Shown here piece by piece: positions 35,958 through 46,360 of a DNA stretch of 64,000 nt. Positions within the stretch are counted from its first letter, which is position 1. Every line of letters starts with the position of its first letter. The DNA comes from Rhea pennata (Eukaryota > Chordata > Aves > Rheiformes > Rheidae). Under the pieces are notes generated by a model, which saw only the letters and a list, made by a program, of their open reading frames with translations, searched no databases and was not told the DNA's origin. Location: the NCBI RefSeq assembly GCF_028389875.1, contig NC_084671.1, forward strand, positions 27,993,083 through 28,057,082, read 5' to 3'. The translations under genes were made by a program, and so were the position numbers.

Positions 35958-38900
35958 GGTGTCTCCCCCAAAGAGAGGAGGTGACGGCCCTGATGAAGCT
36001 GTAGACCTAATGAGAACACTGAAGTCCTCTTGACTGAGCCACCAGAAAATGCAGCAGCTCTTATCAGATCATTTCCACTGAGTAGTTTGTTTGCTCAAAG
36101 TGTTTTTGCAAGATAGTCCAGTTTCACTCTCGCTGGGTAGGTTCGTGCTGGTTGGGCCAGAGATATGAGCCTTTGTCCTTTAGAAGTGCTTGTCCTTCCC
36201 CAGCTAAACAGCCACACTTGGTCAAGTGTTGGGCAACCCACTTGGAACATGCGCCTTCCCACCTCTCCAAATACTTAGATGTCTGCTAGACTTAGCCTGC
36301 ATGCTTGGCATGTTACGAATGCTCCTGAGTGGAAGGAGAGGAAAGCATTTTGTTCACAGGGGAACTCCTCACCATCTTCACAGACACAACTTTTTGCTGC
36401 AGCATCCTCCTTTCCTCAGGGCACCAATGCTCTAACCCAGCTCACCACTTCCTTGGCCCTGGCACTTCTCCGACCACTTCCACAAAGTGGGAGCAAATCT
36501 GCCATGAGGCCAAGACAGGGGACACTTCTAACCCCAGGAGAGGGAGGACCTCCCTAGTCCTTGCTTTGTAGGGGCACCAGCTCAGTCCTCACAGCACCCA
36601 AGGGAACAAACAGGGGCCATTCCTCCCCTCTTCTTGCTCCTGCCCCCAGCATTGCCGGGAAAGTGCAGCCAAGGCTGCCTTGATGCACACCCCCAGGCAC
36701 TAATCCAAGAGTCTCAAAATGACCTAGTAAACCTCTCGCAACCTAAGATAAAGCAATAGCCAGAGGACAACAGGTTGGAGGTCCAAGTTAGTCCCTGTGG
36801 AGACTCCTCCTGATAAGGAATTGCTCCTTTACCAACTCACCCACACAGCTAAGCAGGAGACCTCGTCTCCTCCCACCTACGTCCGTGTCATCCATCACGC
36901 AGCCCCAGGGAAACCCACACAGCAACATGAGGAGAGGCACCTGCAGATGTTTGTGGTGTGCATAGCAGAGGGGAGCAGGGAAGAGAGGGTGCAGAGGCAG
37001 GTCAGAAAATGCCTTTTTACAGGTGTTTGCTTACACTGTCTGGGGGTGGCAGCTGTGGTCTGTGAAACAGGATGGGGGCTGTAAGAATTAGGAAATTAAT
37101 TATCTCTTTCACAGCAGAGAAGTGCTGAGCTTGTGGGAGCAATATAAATTTGCCATGCTGCTCTGCCAGTGCAGTACAGTGAGTTACAAGGACCTTCCAT
37201 ACTTCACGCTCATCAATTCTGATCTAATACACTGTTCCAACTGATTTACTTCAACCCTGACCTAGAAACAAATTCCTGCTTTATCCAATCCTGATACCTT
37301 TCTGTGCCACAGACACAGTCAATACGATCACCTTATTATGAAGCAGTGTGAAAGCTACCAAGAAGGGAGGTGAGGCTGATTTCTGCGGATGGATGAGTTA
37401 CAGCAGAGTTATGTATTGACTGTTTTGTCTATGTTCTGGAGAATGACCACCTGGGACATATCTTCAAGACTTACTGGGTCCTATAGCACTGAAGCATAAT
37501 ATATTCTGTATTTGACAAAGGTTGGGTATACAGAAGGGCAAAACTGGAGAAAACTAACCCCCTTCAAGGCCCAAATTTATAAGATGAGAACAGTTTGCTT
37601 CACTGGTCCAAGCCCCAACACTTGGCAGCTTCTGCTGTGCAGTGAGCTGACAGGCAGCGAACAGAAATCCCTTCATGCTAGTCTCTGCAATCTCCTGCTG
37701 TAGCAGCCAAGACAATTCAAGTGTGTAGTGCAGGGCCACAAATCACAGCCACAGAAGTCCTCCTGGATCGGGTACTAATTGTCTTTGCTTCCAGTAATTT
37801 TATCAGATTTACCCAATTCCATTGATTTTTGCAAGTTCACACCAGCGGAAGGACTAATTCCAACATATCTAAAGGTCAGAAGATACTAGCAAAATTAATA
37901 ATGTGGACAAAAGTAGAGAATTGAGCCCTCAAAACCCAGAGATGATAGCAGCTGCTCTGCTAAAGCACAGGCTAGGCTAGGAAAAGGGCATACTTATAAA
38001 TATACTATGTCTCAGATGATTCACTTTGAAGAAGCAGGATTGGGGAGGACTGAGAAGCCTGGAGAGCAGCCAGTCCTAGAATAGGTAGTATGGACAAGTC
38101 TCTCTCCCATACTTTGCTGCCCAACAGCCTGTTGCAGATGGAGATTCTGGTACTGGGAGGAAGGAGAGCCTCCAGTTCGGAAAGGCTGATTGCACTCAAG
38201 CCACAAAGCTCCCCAACAACTTTGAAGGACTCCTTTCTTTCTTCAACCATGCTCCAGGGCTTATCTTCTTGCCATCTAGTGGCAAGAGACCACATTACTC
38301 TGTTACCAGGCTAGACTTCTTCAAACCTTGTCCCAGGGATATTCCTCTGGGATGTAACCCCAGCTTCCAGGGCTAGTCTCACCTCGCAGCATTTGTATAC
38401 AACTGCTCACAGGGCTGCACGAAAAATGGGTCCAGGAACTGGTTACAGTTAAAAATAAACCGTGAGGAAATAAAGGGAGCGGGGAATGAAAAGAACGAAC
38501 ATATTATTTTCCAAAAAGTCTTTATCCCTCAAAGGTAAGGGCACTTTTTAAATGACTACTGTTTTTCTCCTAAATCGAACAGTTTGAAAATTGTATGAAA
38601 ACATGCTCCACAATTGCTTCAGGTTGTTCAGGCCTCTTCAGGTGTGACCAAACCAAACCAAACCATTATAATAACTGGACTGAGAGGAGGTAGGAAAGGA
38701 AATGAAAGTTGAGGTGATTGTTTGTCTTGGCCCAGGGGAGCAGCACATTTCAGGAGGATGGTGCTTTCTCCATGAGACCTATGATCTGGGACTAACTCAG
38801 GCAAGAAACCCCTGACGTATGGGTCCTGGCCCCTGTTCCCTGCTGAAGTGGCCTTCCTGTGCACTCTGCCCAGGTGTTTGCTTCGCCAGAAGGGGAATAA

Positions 38901-41900
38901 CTTCTTCTTTCCTTTGAACCCTCTGCTGATATCAGATGTGATATCAGCTGGAGCAGCTCTTCAAGTCAACAGAGAGATCCGCTTCTCCTTCTTTTCCCTC
39001 CACCATCATTTCACCAGGCTTTCACACTCTCAAGCTCCTTGATTCAGGCCTGGAAGCAGGATAATCCTCTAGATGACATATTTTGTCTGAGTCATGAAAA
39101 ATCTGCATATCTGGGTGCAATCCTCTGCACACCCCCTTGCTCACCCTCCGCATCAACCTGGCCCCCCAGCAAGCCTCCTCTCCACTCTGTCTGACTGCTG
39201 TGTCTTATTTCCTTCCCTAGTGCTTTCCTTCCTTGCCTTTAAACTTCCTCCTCTTTTTTCCCTTTGCAAAGCAACGTGTTTCTTCCCTTCTCAGGCTTAG
39301 TCTTTTGAGCTTTTGCAGTCTCTCTTCCATCCCTCTGCACTCACGTTGGTCCCTATCAGCAGTGACTTCTCCATACAAGCATAATGGCTCAAAACTGGAC
39401 AATAAATAGTATTTTGAATGAAAGATTTATCCAACTTCCCACACTTCCCAGCAGCATAAATATGCCACGTCCAGCAACACAAGGTACAGATGTGAAACAT
39501 TTCTATCTCTAATCATGTCCTGAGCCAGCAGTCTGCTATCTAGGCAGCGCTATCTTGCTTTCCTCAGGGGTATAGTTTCCTCCTGCTGATGGGGCTTCCC
39601 ACTTCCCCCGTGTCCCTCTTATTGAGGGGCATCAAAAATCCCCATGCACGGTAGAGGAACCCAAACATACCACCAACAGTCTCCAGGGTTGTGAGAAAGC
39701 ACAGAAGAACCAATCCGTCTTTGATTTTAGGGGGGTAAATTTAACCATGTCTCTGAACATGATTAACTAACCCAGTGGTTAATTTATCCTCCTTCACCTC
39801 CAACCACATGGCTGTTCTTGCTTCCTCAGAAAGTGGAGCTGAGCAAGCATCTTTAGTAATAAGGGTCATGCGGCAGATCTTTAGCTAAGCAGCAAATGAA
39901 CACCCAGCAGACTTCAGCACTCCAGGCACTGCTGTCTTTGAAGGATTATTGCATTTTGTAGGAGTTTATATTTGCTCATCCCTAAGTGCATTGTCAAAAG
40001 TGCTATCCAGCTAGCCCAGCATAATGCTGCTTGCCATTTTTTATGCTCTGATTAGCATCATATTTGTAAATACTGGGGACTCAAAGCTTCCACAGACACC
40101 ATCCTTGGTTTCTCATCAAGGAGCAGAAAGCAGGGCTGGTTCCACTCTGTACAGGAACATCTTTAGGGATTTGCCCAGATTGGAGAAAGGAAGGATATTT
40201 TGTGACTACTCCCCTCTGCAACCTTTATTTCAGCTCATACCTGCATTATCTACCCAGGCGTCAACTCTGTATTATCTCAAAATTGTTCATGGGGCCCACT
40301 GCAGCTCCTGAATGTTATCACTGCCTCTCCCATAAAAATCACCTACTGCTCATATTTACTTTCTAAATTGCAAATATAGCTCACATCCTGCAAGTCATTT
40401 CCAGCTTGTCCAAACTGAAATAAAGTACACCCTCCTCTCTTTCTCTCTTTCCATTGCTATGATGATCACAGCCTCCAGGAAAGCGTGGAGAGCTACCAGC
40501 CCACAGTAGCCATAGGACTGGCTGGGCTTTATAAAACTCTGCAGGGAAAAGGGATCATGGTATCACCCAGTTCCAGCTCAGCCCTACTCTAACCTATTCA
40601 CCTCCAGAAAGTGTTAATTTAGGGGTTGCAGTTTTATAGAGCAAAGGTGGTCCTTTTTAGGGGGCTCATAGAGCACAGAGATTGTGATGGCCCTAATGGT
40701 ATGCCAGCTCAGAGTCACATAATAAATCCAGAATATTTTGGTATTTTTAAGTCCTCTTTCAGATTTGGCAATAACTGGTTCTCTGGTAGTCCAGAGGGGT
40801 TTCCCTCGGCAGAGGTTTAATGTGTAGAGCTGCTTCCTTCCCCACGTGTCCTTGAGCTGTAGCCCAGCCCCATATCTCCACAGTCTGTTGCTACTTCCTC
40901 CACTTTGCTCGTCTTCTGGTCCTCAGGCCACATTCTTTAGGATTATTCTTTCATACCTCTAGTCCTTTCATGGTGTAAATGCATGAGACAGTGGCCTCTG
41001 GATTCTCTGCCACCTCTCTGCATCCCAAGCACCAGTTTTCCATGGCCACTGAGAATAGAGCCATAGAGCTCCTCTAAGGGTCTCTTGCCCTGTCACTACA
41101 ACTCCTTCAGCTCCCACTGTAGGTACAAACCCCATGTGGCCTCCCAGGATAGGTTGTGTTGGGTCCCCAGCCTGCCTGGGCGCTAAACCTGCCCATATGC
41201 AAGGCTAGTCCTGAAAGATTTTAAGCAGGTTACAGCAGTTGCCTGCAGACATTTCAAAACTAGGAGCTGAACTGACTAGGTTAAAGGATTTTAAGCATCA
41301 AGCAAGCAGAGCTTTGAAGAAACTCTGCCGCAGCCATGGCCTGTTGGGGATCATGACACGGCAATTACCAGTCTCTGCCCTTACATACTTCTAGCAAAAA
41401 GCAGTTCCAGGGAGTAGAGATGATGCGTTTCCTTGGCCAGGGGGCCATCTCATGTCCCATATCCCCAGACCGAGAGTTTTACTACGGCTACGCGGCAAAA
41501 CGTGCATCAGTTGCATCAAAGAAAAAGCTTCATCAGAGCATCATTAATAGAGCAGAAAGAAAATCCAGGGAATCGTACACTGAGGCTTTCAAGACATGGC
41601 TTCTCCTCTGAGAAGATGTACTCAGCTCTGCTACCTTACACCAGCATAAGTGAAAACAATTGCCCTCTGCAAACGTCTGAACCTTCACGCCTGCATTTCC
41701 ATGGCCTGTTTAACACTGACCCCTTTAGCAACGCATACCCCACAACACCCCTTGTACACACACTGCCGTGTTGCTGCGACACGATACCTCTTCCACCCTT
41801 CCCAGACTGATTGCAAAGCAGCCACCAGAGTGTAAATAGGGTTTATCACAAGTTTCACTGAACTCCCCAAGCGTGCGAAAAGCATGAAAGCTTGTACGGC

Positions 41901-44900
41901 CACCGAGAGTTACCGATTATGGAAGTTTAGCACGGTGCACTCTGATTTTCATAAGTTTGCTGTTACGATAGCTAAAATATTCTAATATTTTAAGTCCCCA
42001 GCCTTTTGCCCTAGAACTGGGAGATGCCTCAGCCTCTCTGAAAGGGTTATAAGAGGTTTTGGTTTGTGGACAAAAGGCGCTTTCAAAAATGAATGAACTG
42101 ATCTAGCTGAAGAGGTCTGAAAAAAGAAAAAAGAGACCAAGGCAGATGACAGGAAAATTATCGCCCATGTTATTGTAGTTCAGCAAAGTTATAAGCAACT
42201 GAAAAATGTTCCTTTTAACAGAAAGTGTCTTGCGACTTCAGTAATAGGTAAAACTACCAGCTTTGCCATTGCTTAGCTATTGCTATTTCTTTATTATTTG
42301 GATGTTCAAATTCAGATCGTGTCCTCCAGACAATCAGAGTGAGGTCTGCCTACACACCAAAGCAAGCGACAAAAATTAATAAGCGAGAGCAAAATCAGAA
42401 CAAGTGGGTCTAGTTCTCAAGTGATATATTTCACCATCAAATGACTGCTTATAGCTGAGCAGCTAAGGTGAGAGCCATAAACTACCTGTGTTATTTCTCA
42501 TTTTCATCTATTATCTTGATTTTTCCTCAATTTATTTGAAATTAAAATTCCCAACTAAATTGAAGATAGATGATAGGCAAGGCAAATTTGATCTTTGCTA
42601 TGGGAGTGAGGGACTGCAGAAAAAAAAACCAAACCCTCCGAACCCAAAACTTCATTGATGTACTCAGGTCACCTAGATGCTTTGCTAGACTCCTATTATT
42701 TTTATTCACTCCGGCACTATTGTTCCCAATATAAATTGCTATTGTCAGAATAATAAATAGGAGTTTATAATGGAAAAACTGACAAACCATTAACTATGAT
42801 GTGGTTAGCAAGGGGGTTTTAATGGAGATCAGGGTGCGGCATGGTTAAAATAAACACTGGGATGATCTGCTTAAATACTATCTTTTCAAATTAATAATTT
42901 GATTTTTAGCACCTTTTTTGCCTTTTTGGTTGGGATGTAGTTGCCCTTCACTAGTAGGGGGGGGAGAATGCCTGTAGGAGCAGAAGAATTGAGGAGACTG
43001 AGTCAATCTAGATGGCACAGCAGTGGGGAGCTTACTTTTGTACCAGTTTCTCCAGAGACTGGAAGTGTCAGACAATATATAACAGGAGGGAAAAGGGGGG
43101 GAAGCATAGCAACAGAGTGACTTAAAAAAAGCAAGTCCTGTAAGAAGAAAATCCACCTCTCTTTACAGGGCAGTGCTGATAGCACTGGCCACAGCGTTGA
43201 GCTGGTCAGCACAAAAGCACATAAATAATCATATATAGACACACCAGTGGGGAAGGCACCGGCCCTCCAACGCTACCGGGGTTTTGACAGCAGCCTCAGG
43301 GTGAGGGGGGCAGGATCCCACCCACCGTTATTTTAAAGAGTTGTTCTTTATTCTTCAGGCTTTTTGTCGGCGACCGCATCAAGCCCAGCAAATCGCACGC
43401 AGTAATTCACCCGTTAAATCTTTTGACCCTCTAAGATGACAAGTTTATTAGAAATCCGGGCATCGAGTTTGGGATGCCTGTTTCTGTCCCCGGCTAGACG
43501 GAAGGCGCCGAGAGCGCTGGATTTCGGTGGGCGGCTTTCTGCCGAGCCTAGGTGGGACAGACCCACCTCTTCCCACAGGTCTGATAGATGAACGAGATCC
43601 TTCCACGCGCAATTGCTGTGTACTTCCACTCTCAGAAAGGAATACTCACCATACAGACACCAGCTTGGGGGTGGGTAGTCAGGGGGACTGGCAGTTGCAA
43701 AAAAATGTCTTTTCTCTAGTGACAGATGTGTTTTGAAACAAACAAGCGAACAAAACCCTCGGGTATTCTCCTGGTTTCTTCAAAGGCTGAAGTAGTTTCC
43801 AGAGAAGAGCAGTTGAAAAGTTACAATTGCTCCTTCTGCACAATTGAATTTGCCTTAATTTTAAGCTTTCAGAGCTCAAGAACTCAGGAAGCCCTGCCAT
43901 ACGTGATGAGAGAGTGTGTGTGGCAGGGGGGAGATCTCCTCTTTACACTGCGGTACTTTACTCATATGGTAACTTTAATCTCTTTATCAATAAGCAATTA
44001 AGCTGCTAGCGTCCAGTTTTGCTGATCTATCCTATCCACCATCTCTCGCGTTTTCCCTTTGTGAAGTTGGTCAGCTTTGCTAATTGCCATAGCTGTGTGT
44101 GAATGCAACATCCTGTTCCTCTTCAGGTGGTGCCCTGCATCCACTTGTACCTGTTACAACCCCTAGATTTTGCTAAAGATAGCACAGGTGGGCCCTCAGG
44201 CAGGATCAGGCCCATGTCCTTCTAGGAGATAGGGGAAGCGCAAGCCTCGTCCCAGGGCTTTGTGTGAACCAACCGAGAGCGTTCAAAGCCACAGCTCCTG
44301 CAAATGCATGGAAGATGCTCAGGGACAAACCCTGCAGGGCACCTGCCGGGGAGGCTGCGGCAGAGCCAACACCAGAGGCCAGGTGGGAGCGAGCATATAG
44401 AGATGACTGATGTGGTAATACTGCCCAGGATATGATAGTCCTTGTACTGGTGTCTTAGGCGACACCTGCTTTGGGTTATACTGGTTTGATTTGTGCAGAG
44501 ATAGACTACCTGTGAGAGAAGCAATTTTTGTGCACAATGCCTATTTCTGTGTGCTCTGGAAATGCTATTTTTCAGAAGTTACGCACTGATTTGCTGATAA
44601 AATTGACTTCTTCCCTCCATTCTTGCTGTGTCAAAGCATAGAGAATAGATGGATACGATAGTCTATGAGCTCTTTTTCTCAGTGTATTAAAGCAAGAAAG
44701 GAGTCCAGATAATCCTGTTATAACCTAATTGTTTGTACCTCTAGATACGCTAGGCACAACCAGGCTAGAACTATTTCTATGGGAAAGACACTGGAACCAA
44801 AGGAGAATTAGGGAGAAATCAGTCTGGTGTTGTTAGCCCATACAGAAATACAGCGAGCTGAACTGTGACACATCCTCTTTGAAAAGGATCCTCTGTGATG

Positions 44901-45572
44901 CCCAGCATACTAGTGGCTTCTGCCAAAAAGCCACATACAGCCGTGTAGCTGGGGTGACAGCAGACACCCAAGATTGCTGTTCTACTGTGGCAAGGTGAAT
45001 GAATCTTCTTAGGGAGCAATCTGTCTCCTCTGGGTGTACGGAGGGCCTAGACAACAGCTCGGACACTGAACGCCTAAGCAGCTCTGATGATCTGCGCTGA
45101 ATCGCAGTGGAAAGGCCGGGCTACATGAGGGCACCTTTAAGCGGCTTGTCCTTCAGAGAGGTTGGGTACCTGCTCCTGAGCAGCAAGTCCCCTTGGTCAA
45201 AACTCAGATTCCCAGCTCAGCACCAAAAATCACCCGTTGCCACCATGCACACATGTTTTTTTTCTTGATAGAGATTGAGGGATAGTAGGCCTTTGGCATC
45301 CAGCAGACTGCCCTCCCACCTCTTTGCCCTTACTGTGTCCGACAGTGCCTACCTGGCAGCCCAAGGATGGTGAAGTAACCGCGGCACTCGGTGAAGCCGG
45401 AGCTCTCCCTGACGCACGTGCGCCACAGGCCCTGGTAGTTAAATACAGCTGTCACTGGGTTATTGTACAGATCTTGGGTGCTCCACTGGTCCATGCACGT
45501 TGATGCTATCATGCCTCCTATTCCTAAAGCCGACACCACGAAGCCCATGGACTGGCATATCGTCACAGACAT
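27099..45572 (-). CDS. CLDN18: Claudin-18, gastric-type isoform (18.2), five exons
   Basis: Joining 45353-45572, 30355-30519, 28482-28587, 27914-28024 and 27099-27276 on the minus strand gives 259 residues (human 261, from memory). It is a four-pass tight-junction membrane protein that seals the gastric epithelium against acid. Segments: TM1 about 7-26; extracellular loop 1 with the claudin signature W30, G48-L49-W50, C53 and C63; TM2 in exon 2 ([18 protein letters not shown]); TM3 in exon 3 ([15 protein letters not shown]); loop 2; TM4 in exon 4 ([19 protein letters not shown]); cytoplasmic tail ending DYV, a PDZ-binding motif. The first exon ([27 protein letters not shown]) is diagnostic for the stomach form. 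Loop 2 is four residues shorter than human. Converges with DZIP1L as in human. Confidence 0.93.
27914..28024 (-). CDS. CLDN18: CLDN18 exon 4, fourth membrane helix
   Basis: Acceptor GTTTTACAG and donor CCCA/GTAAGT. It encodes [30 protein letters not shown] and LIPEES. Reading past the donor gives Gln and a TAA stop at once, so intron retention would give a claudin without its tail. Confidence 0.94.
28482..28587 (-). CDS. CLDN18: CLDN18 exon 3, third helix and second extracellular loop
   Basis: Acceptor TGATCACAG and donor ATGAG/GTGGGT. It encodes [15 protein letters not shown] and [19 protein letters not shown]. The end of loop 2 lacks four residues relative to human (MYTGMGGMVQTVQTR, from memory). 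Confidence 0.94.
28921..28933. promoter_or_regulatory. TTTCACNGTGAAA palindrome, copy 1
   Basis: TTTCACAGTGAAA in the CLDN18 intron between exons 2 and 3, followed by AATGTGAAAGAAAG, which repeats the half-site. No factor is assigned. Confidence 0.45.
30355..30519 (-). CDS. CLDN18: CLDN18 exon 2, second helix
   Basis: Acceptor GTTTTGCAG and donor GCTG/GTAAGT, 165 nt. It encodes [37 protein letters not shown] and SGIMFIVAG, nearly identical to human. It is shared by both isoforms. Confidence 0.95.
31522..31540. promoter_or_regulatory. TTTCACNGTGAAA palindrome, copy 2
   Basis: ACGTTTCACAGTGAAACGT, a 19-bp unit with nine-base arms around one central base, about 1 kb upstream of CLDN18 exon 2. 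Confidence 0.45.
32740..32864. promoter_or_regulatory. Candidate intronic GATA element in CLDN18
   Basis: TTATCAGCTGATAA (32740-32753) is a perfect 14-bp palindrome holding two opposed GATA sites around an E-box (CAGCTG). Another CTTATCAG follows at 32857-32864. It lies in the intron between the lung-type first exon and exon 2. Confidence 0.35.
33027..33569 (+). other. 180-codon ORF in CLDN18 intron, function unknown
   Basis: An ATG-initiated open frame on the strand opposite to CLDN18. The product has no recognised domain, signal peptide or membrane segment. Local sequence is not obviously repetitive. It is most likely a chance frame or part of a non-coding transcript. Confidence 0.12.
34230..34367 (-). 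mobile_element. tRNA-Ile-derived SINE with CR1 tail (TguSINE1-like)
   Basis: On the minus strand, the head (34367 down to about 34291) matches tRNA-Ile closely: TTAGCTCAGTTGGTTAGAGC (A box), GGTGCT, CCAAGGTCGCGGGT and a B-box-like GGTCCAATCCC, then GTACGGGCTA. The anticodon region is altered, so this is not a working tRNA gene. It runs into a CR1-type 3' end (GTTGGACTAGATGATCTCC ... ATTCTATGATT). Near-matching flanks, AATGTCTGTG (34220-34229) and AATGTTTTGTG (34368-34378), look like a target-site duplication. This structure is what I recall for TguSINE1, mobilised by CR1 in passerine birds. Confidence 0.85.
34518..34585. repeat. Interrupted AT-rich simple repeat
   Basis: Two AT tracts separated by TTCATTGACATGTGT and followed by further ATTCAT units. 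It lies 150 bp from the SINE in CLDN18 intronic DNA. Confidence 0.9.
35738..35957 (-). CDS. CLDN18: CLDN18 proximal first exon, lung type (18.1)
   Basis: Starts [20 protein letters not shown] and ends FTILGLP before donor CCAG/GTAGGG. Human 18.1 begins MSTTTCQV and shares [15 protein letters not shown] and [17 protein letters not shown]. Confidence 0.94.
36028..36094 (-). promoter_or_regulatory. CLDN18: Lung-type CLDN18 promoter motif cluster
   Basis: Upstream of the 18.1 start codon, the + strand reads TCTTGA (36028-36033; TCAAGA on the gene strand, NKX2-1-like), CTTATC (36060-36065; a GATA site) and TGTTTGC (36088-36094; forkhead-type). Lung identity factors NKX2-1, GATA6 and FOXA act together on such promoters, and the mammalian lung CLDN18 promoter is a known NKX2-1 target. 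No clear TATA box is seen. Motifs are short, so the cluster is suggestive only. Confidence 0.35.
38925..38948. repeat. 10-bp inverted repeat with GATATC cores
   Basis: GCTGATATCA, spacer GATG, TGATATCAGC: a perfect stem with a four-base loop, each arm holding GATATC. It lies in the intron between the two CLDN18 first exons. Confidence 0.6.
45353..45572 (-). CDS. CLDN18: CLDN18 distal first exon, gastric type (18.2)
   Basis: Starts [20 protein letters not shown] and ends FTILGLP before donor CCAG/GTAGGC. It shares [16 protein letters not shown] and [13 protein letters not shown] with human 18.2. It lies 9.4 kb upstream of the lung-type exon. Confidence 0.95.
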
Positions 45573-45660
45573 GGCCGTGGGTTGCTGTCTGGGCAGGTCC
45601 TAGGCACACACAAACCACTCCACGAATCAGGTCTGAGGCATGCGGCCAGGGCAGAAAGGA

Positions 45661-45688
45661 CTTTTAGCTAGAGGTGCTGCCTACGTCA
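45661..45688 (-). promoter_or_regulatory. CLDN18: Gastric-type CLDN18 promoter: CRE-like and TATA-like elements
   Basis: On the gene strand TGACGTAG (45688-45681), seven of eight bases of a half-CRE variant and carrying a CpG, is followed 10 bp later by GCTAAAAG (45668-45661), a weak TATA-like box. They sit about 90-115 bp upstream of the 18.2 start codon. CREB binding to an unmethylated site in the human 18.2 promoter has been reported, from memory. The transcription start would be near 45635. Confidence 0.4.
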
Positions 45689-46360
45689 TGGACGGGAGTT
45701 AGGAGAGGTCTCGCCTGTGCCGTACAAACCTACTCTGTTCCCTTTATCTGTTTCGGTGAGATAATTTTTCTTGCTCGGTACCAAGAGCCGTTTGTCACAC
45801 ATGGCGTGAACGCCTTGCTTTTCTGTTTACCTTTTCCCTCAACGCAGAGGTGCAGCCAGCTGCAGCAGGTTCAGGGGCAGAGGGAGACCGATGGATTCCT
45901 CCAAAGCAGCCGGGGGAGAGCTTCTGCAGAAGAGACTGCATGCTTCAGAAGGCCCAGCCCAGAAAGGCTTAAATCGGATGCAACAGACAAAAATTGCAAA
46001 GAGGCTAATCCTTTTTCAGCAGAGATGATGCTTTTGAGCCAACTGGGGAGGCATTTATTAGCATGCCTCTATCTGGAGGACATTTACAAATATGTAGGAC
46101 AAAACGTTTTACAAACCATCCTCTTTGGAGCTACAAGCGATTGCACTGAATCCAGGACCAGGCTCAACGTGGCCAGAAAAGAGTGGCACCTCATCAAACT
46201 AATTAGGCACACTCCCAGCCCAGCCTGGCTTTCCCTGGGGACCTGTGCTCCATGTTGCATTACCCTGGGCAACTGTGGTCCAAATTACTCACTCTTGCTG
46301 CCTCTCCTACCCAGCTTGACTGAAACCTTTAAGCAAAGGATAGCATATAATGAAGGATAG
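45674..46360 (+). other. 228-codon ORF divergent from the gastric CLDN18 promoter
   Basis: An ATG-initiated frame begins 100 bp from the 18.2 start codon on the opposite strand, overlapping the CRE-like site. The predicted product shows no domain I recognise; it is Leu/Ser-rich with scattered Cys. Divergent transcription from the promoter could cover it. Most likely it is a chance open frame; no splice or conservation support is visible. Confidence 0.15.

Larger units (their letters stand above)
35958..45352 (-). other. CLDN18 intron between the two first exons
   Basis: No coding exon is recognisable in this 9.4 kb apart from the proximal promoter at its start. It contains the inverted repeat at 38925-38948 and a CpG-denser patch at about 43255-43620 in otherwise CpG-poor DNA. 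Open frames are short and without family resemblance. Confidence 0.65.
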
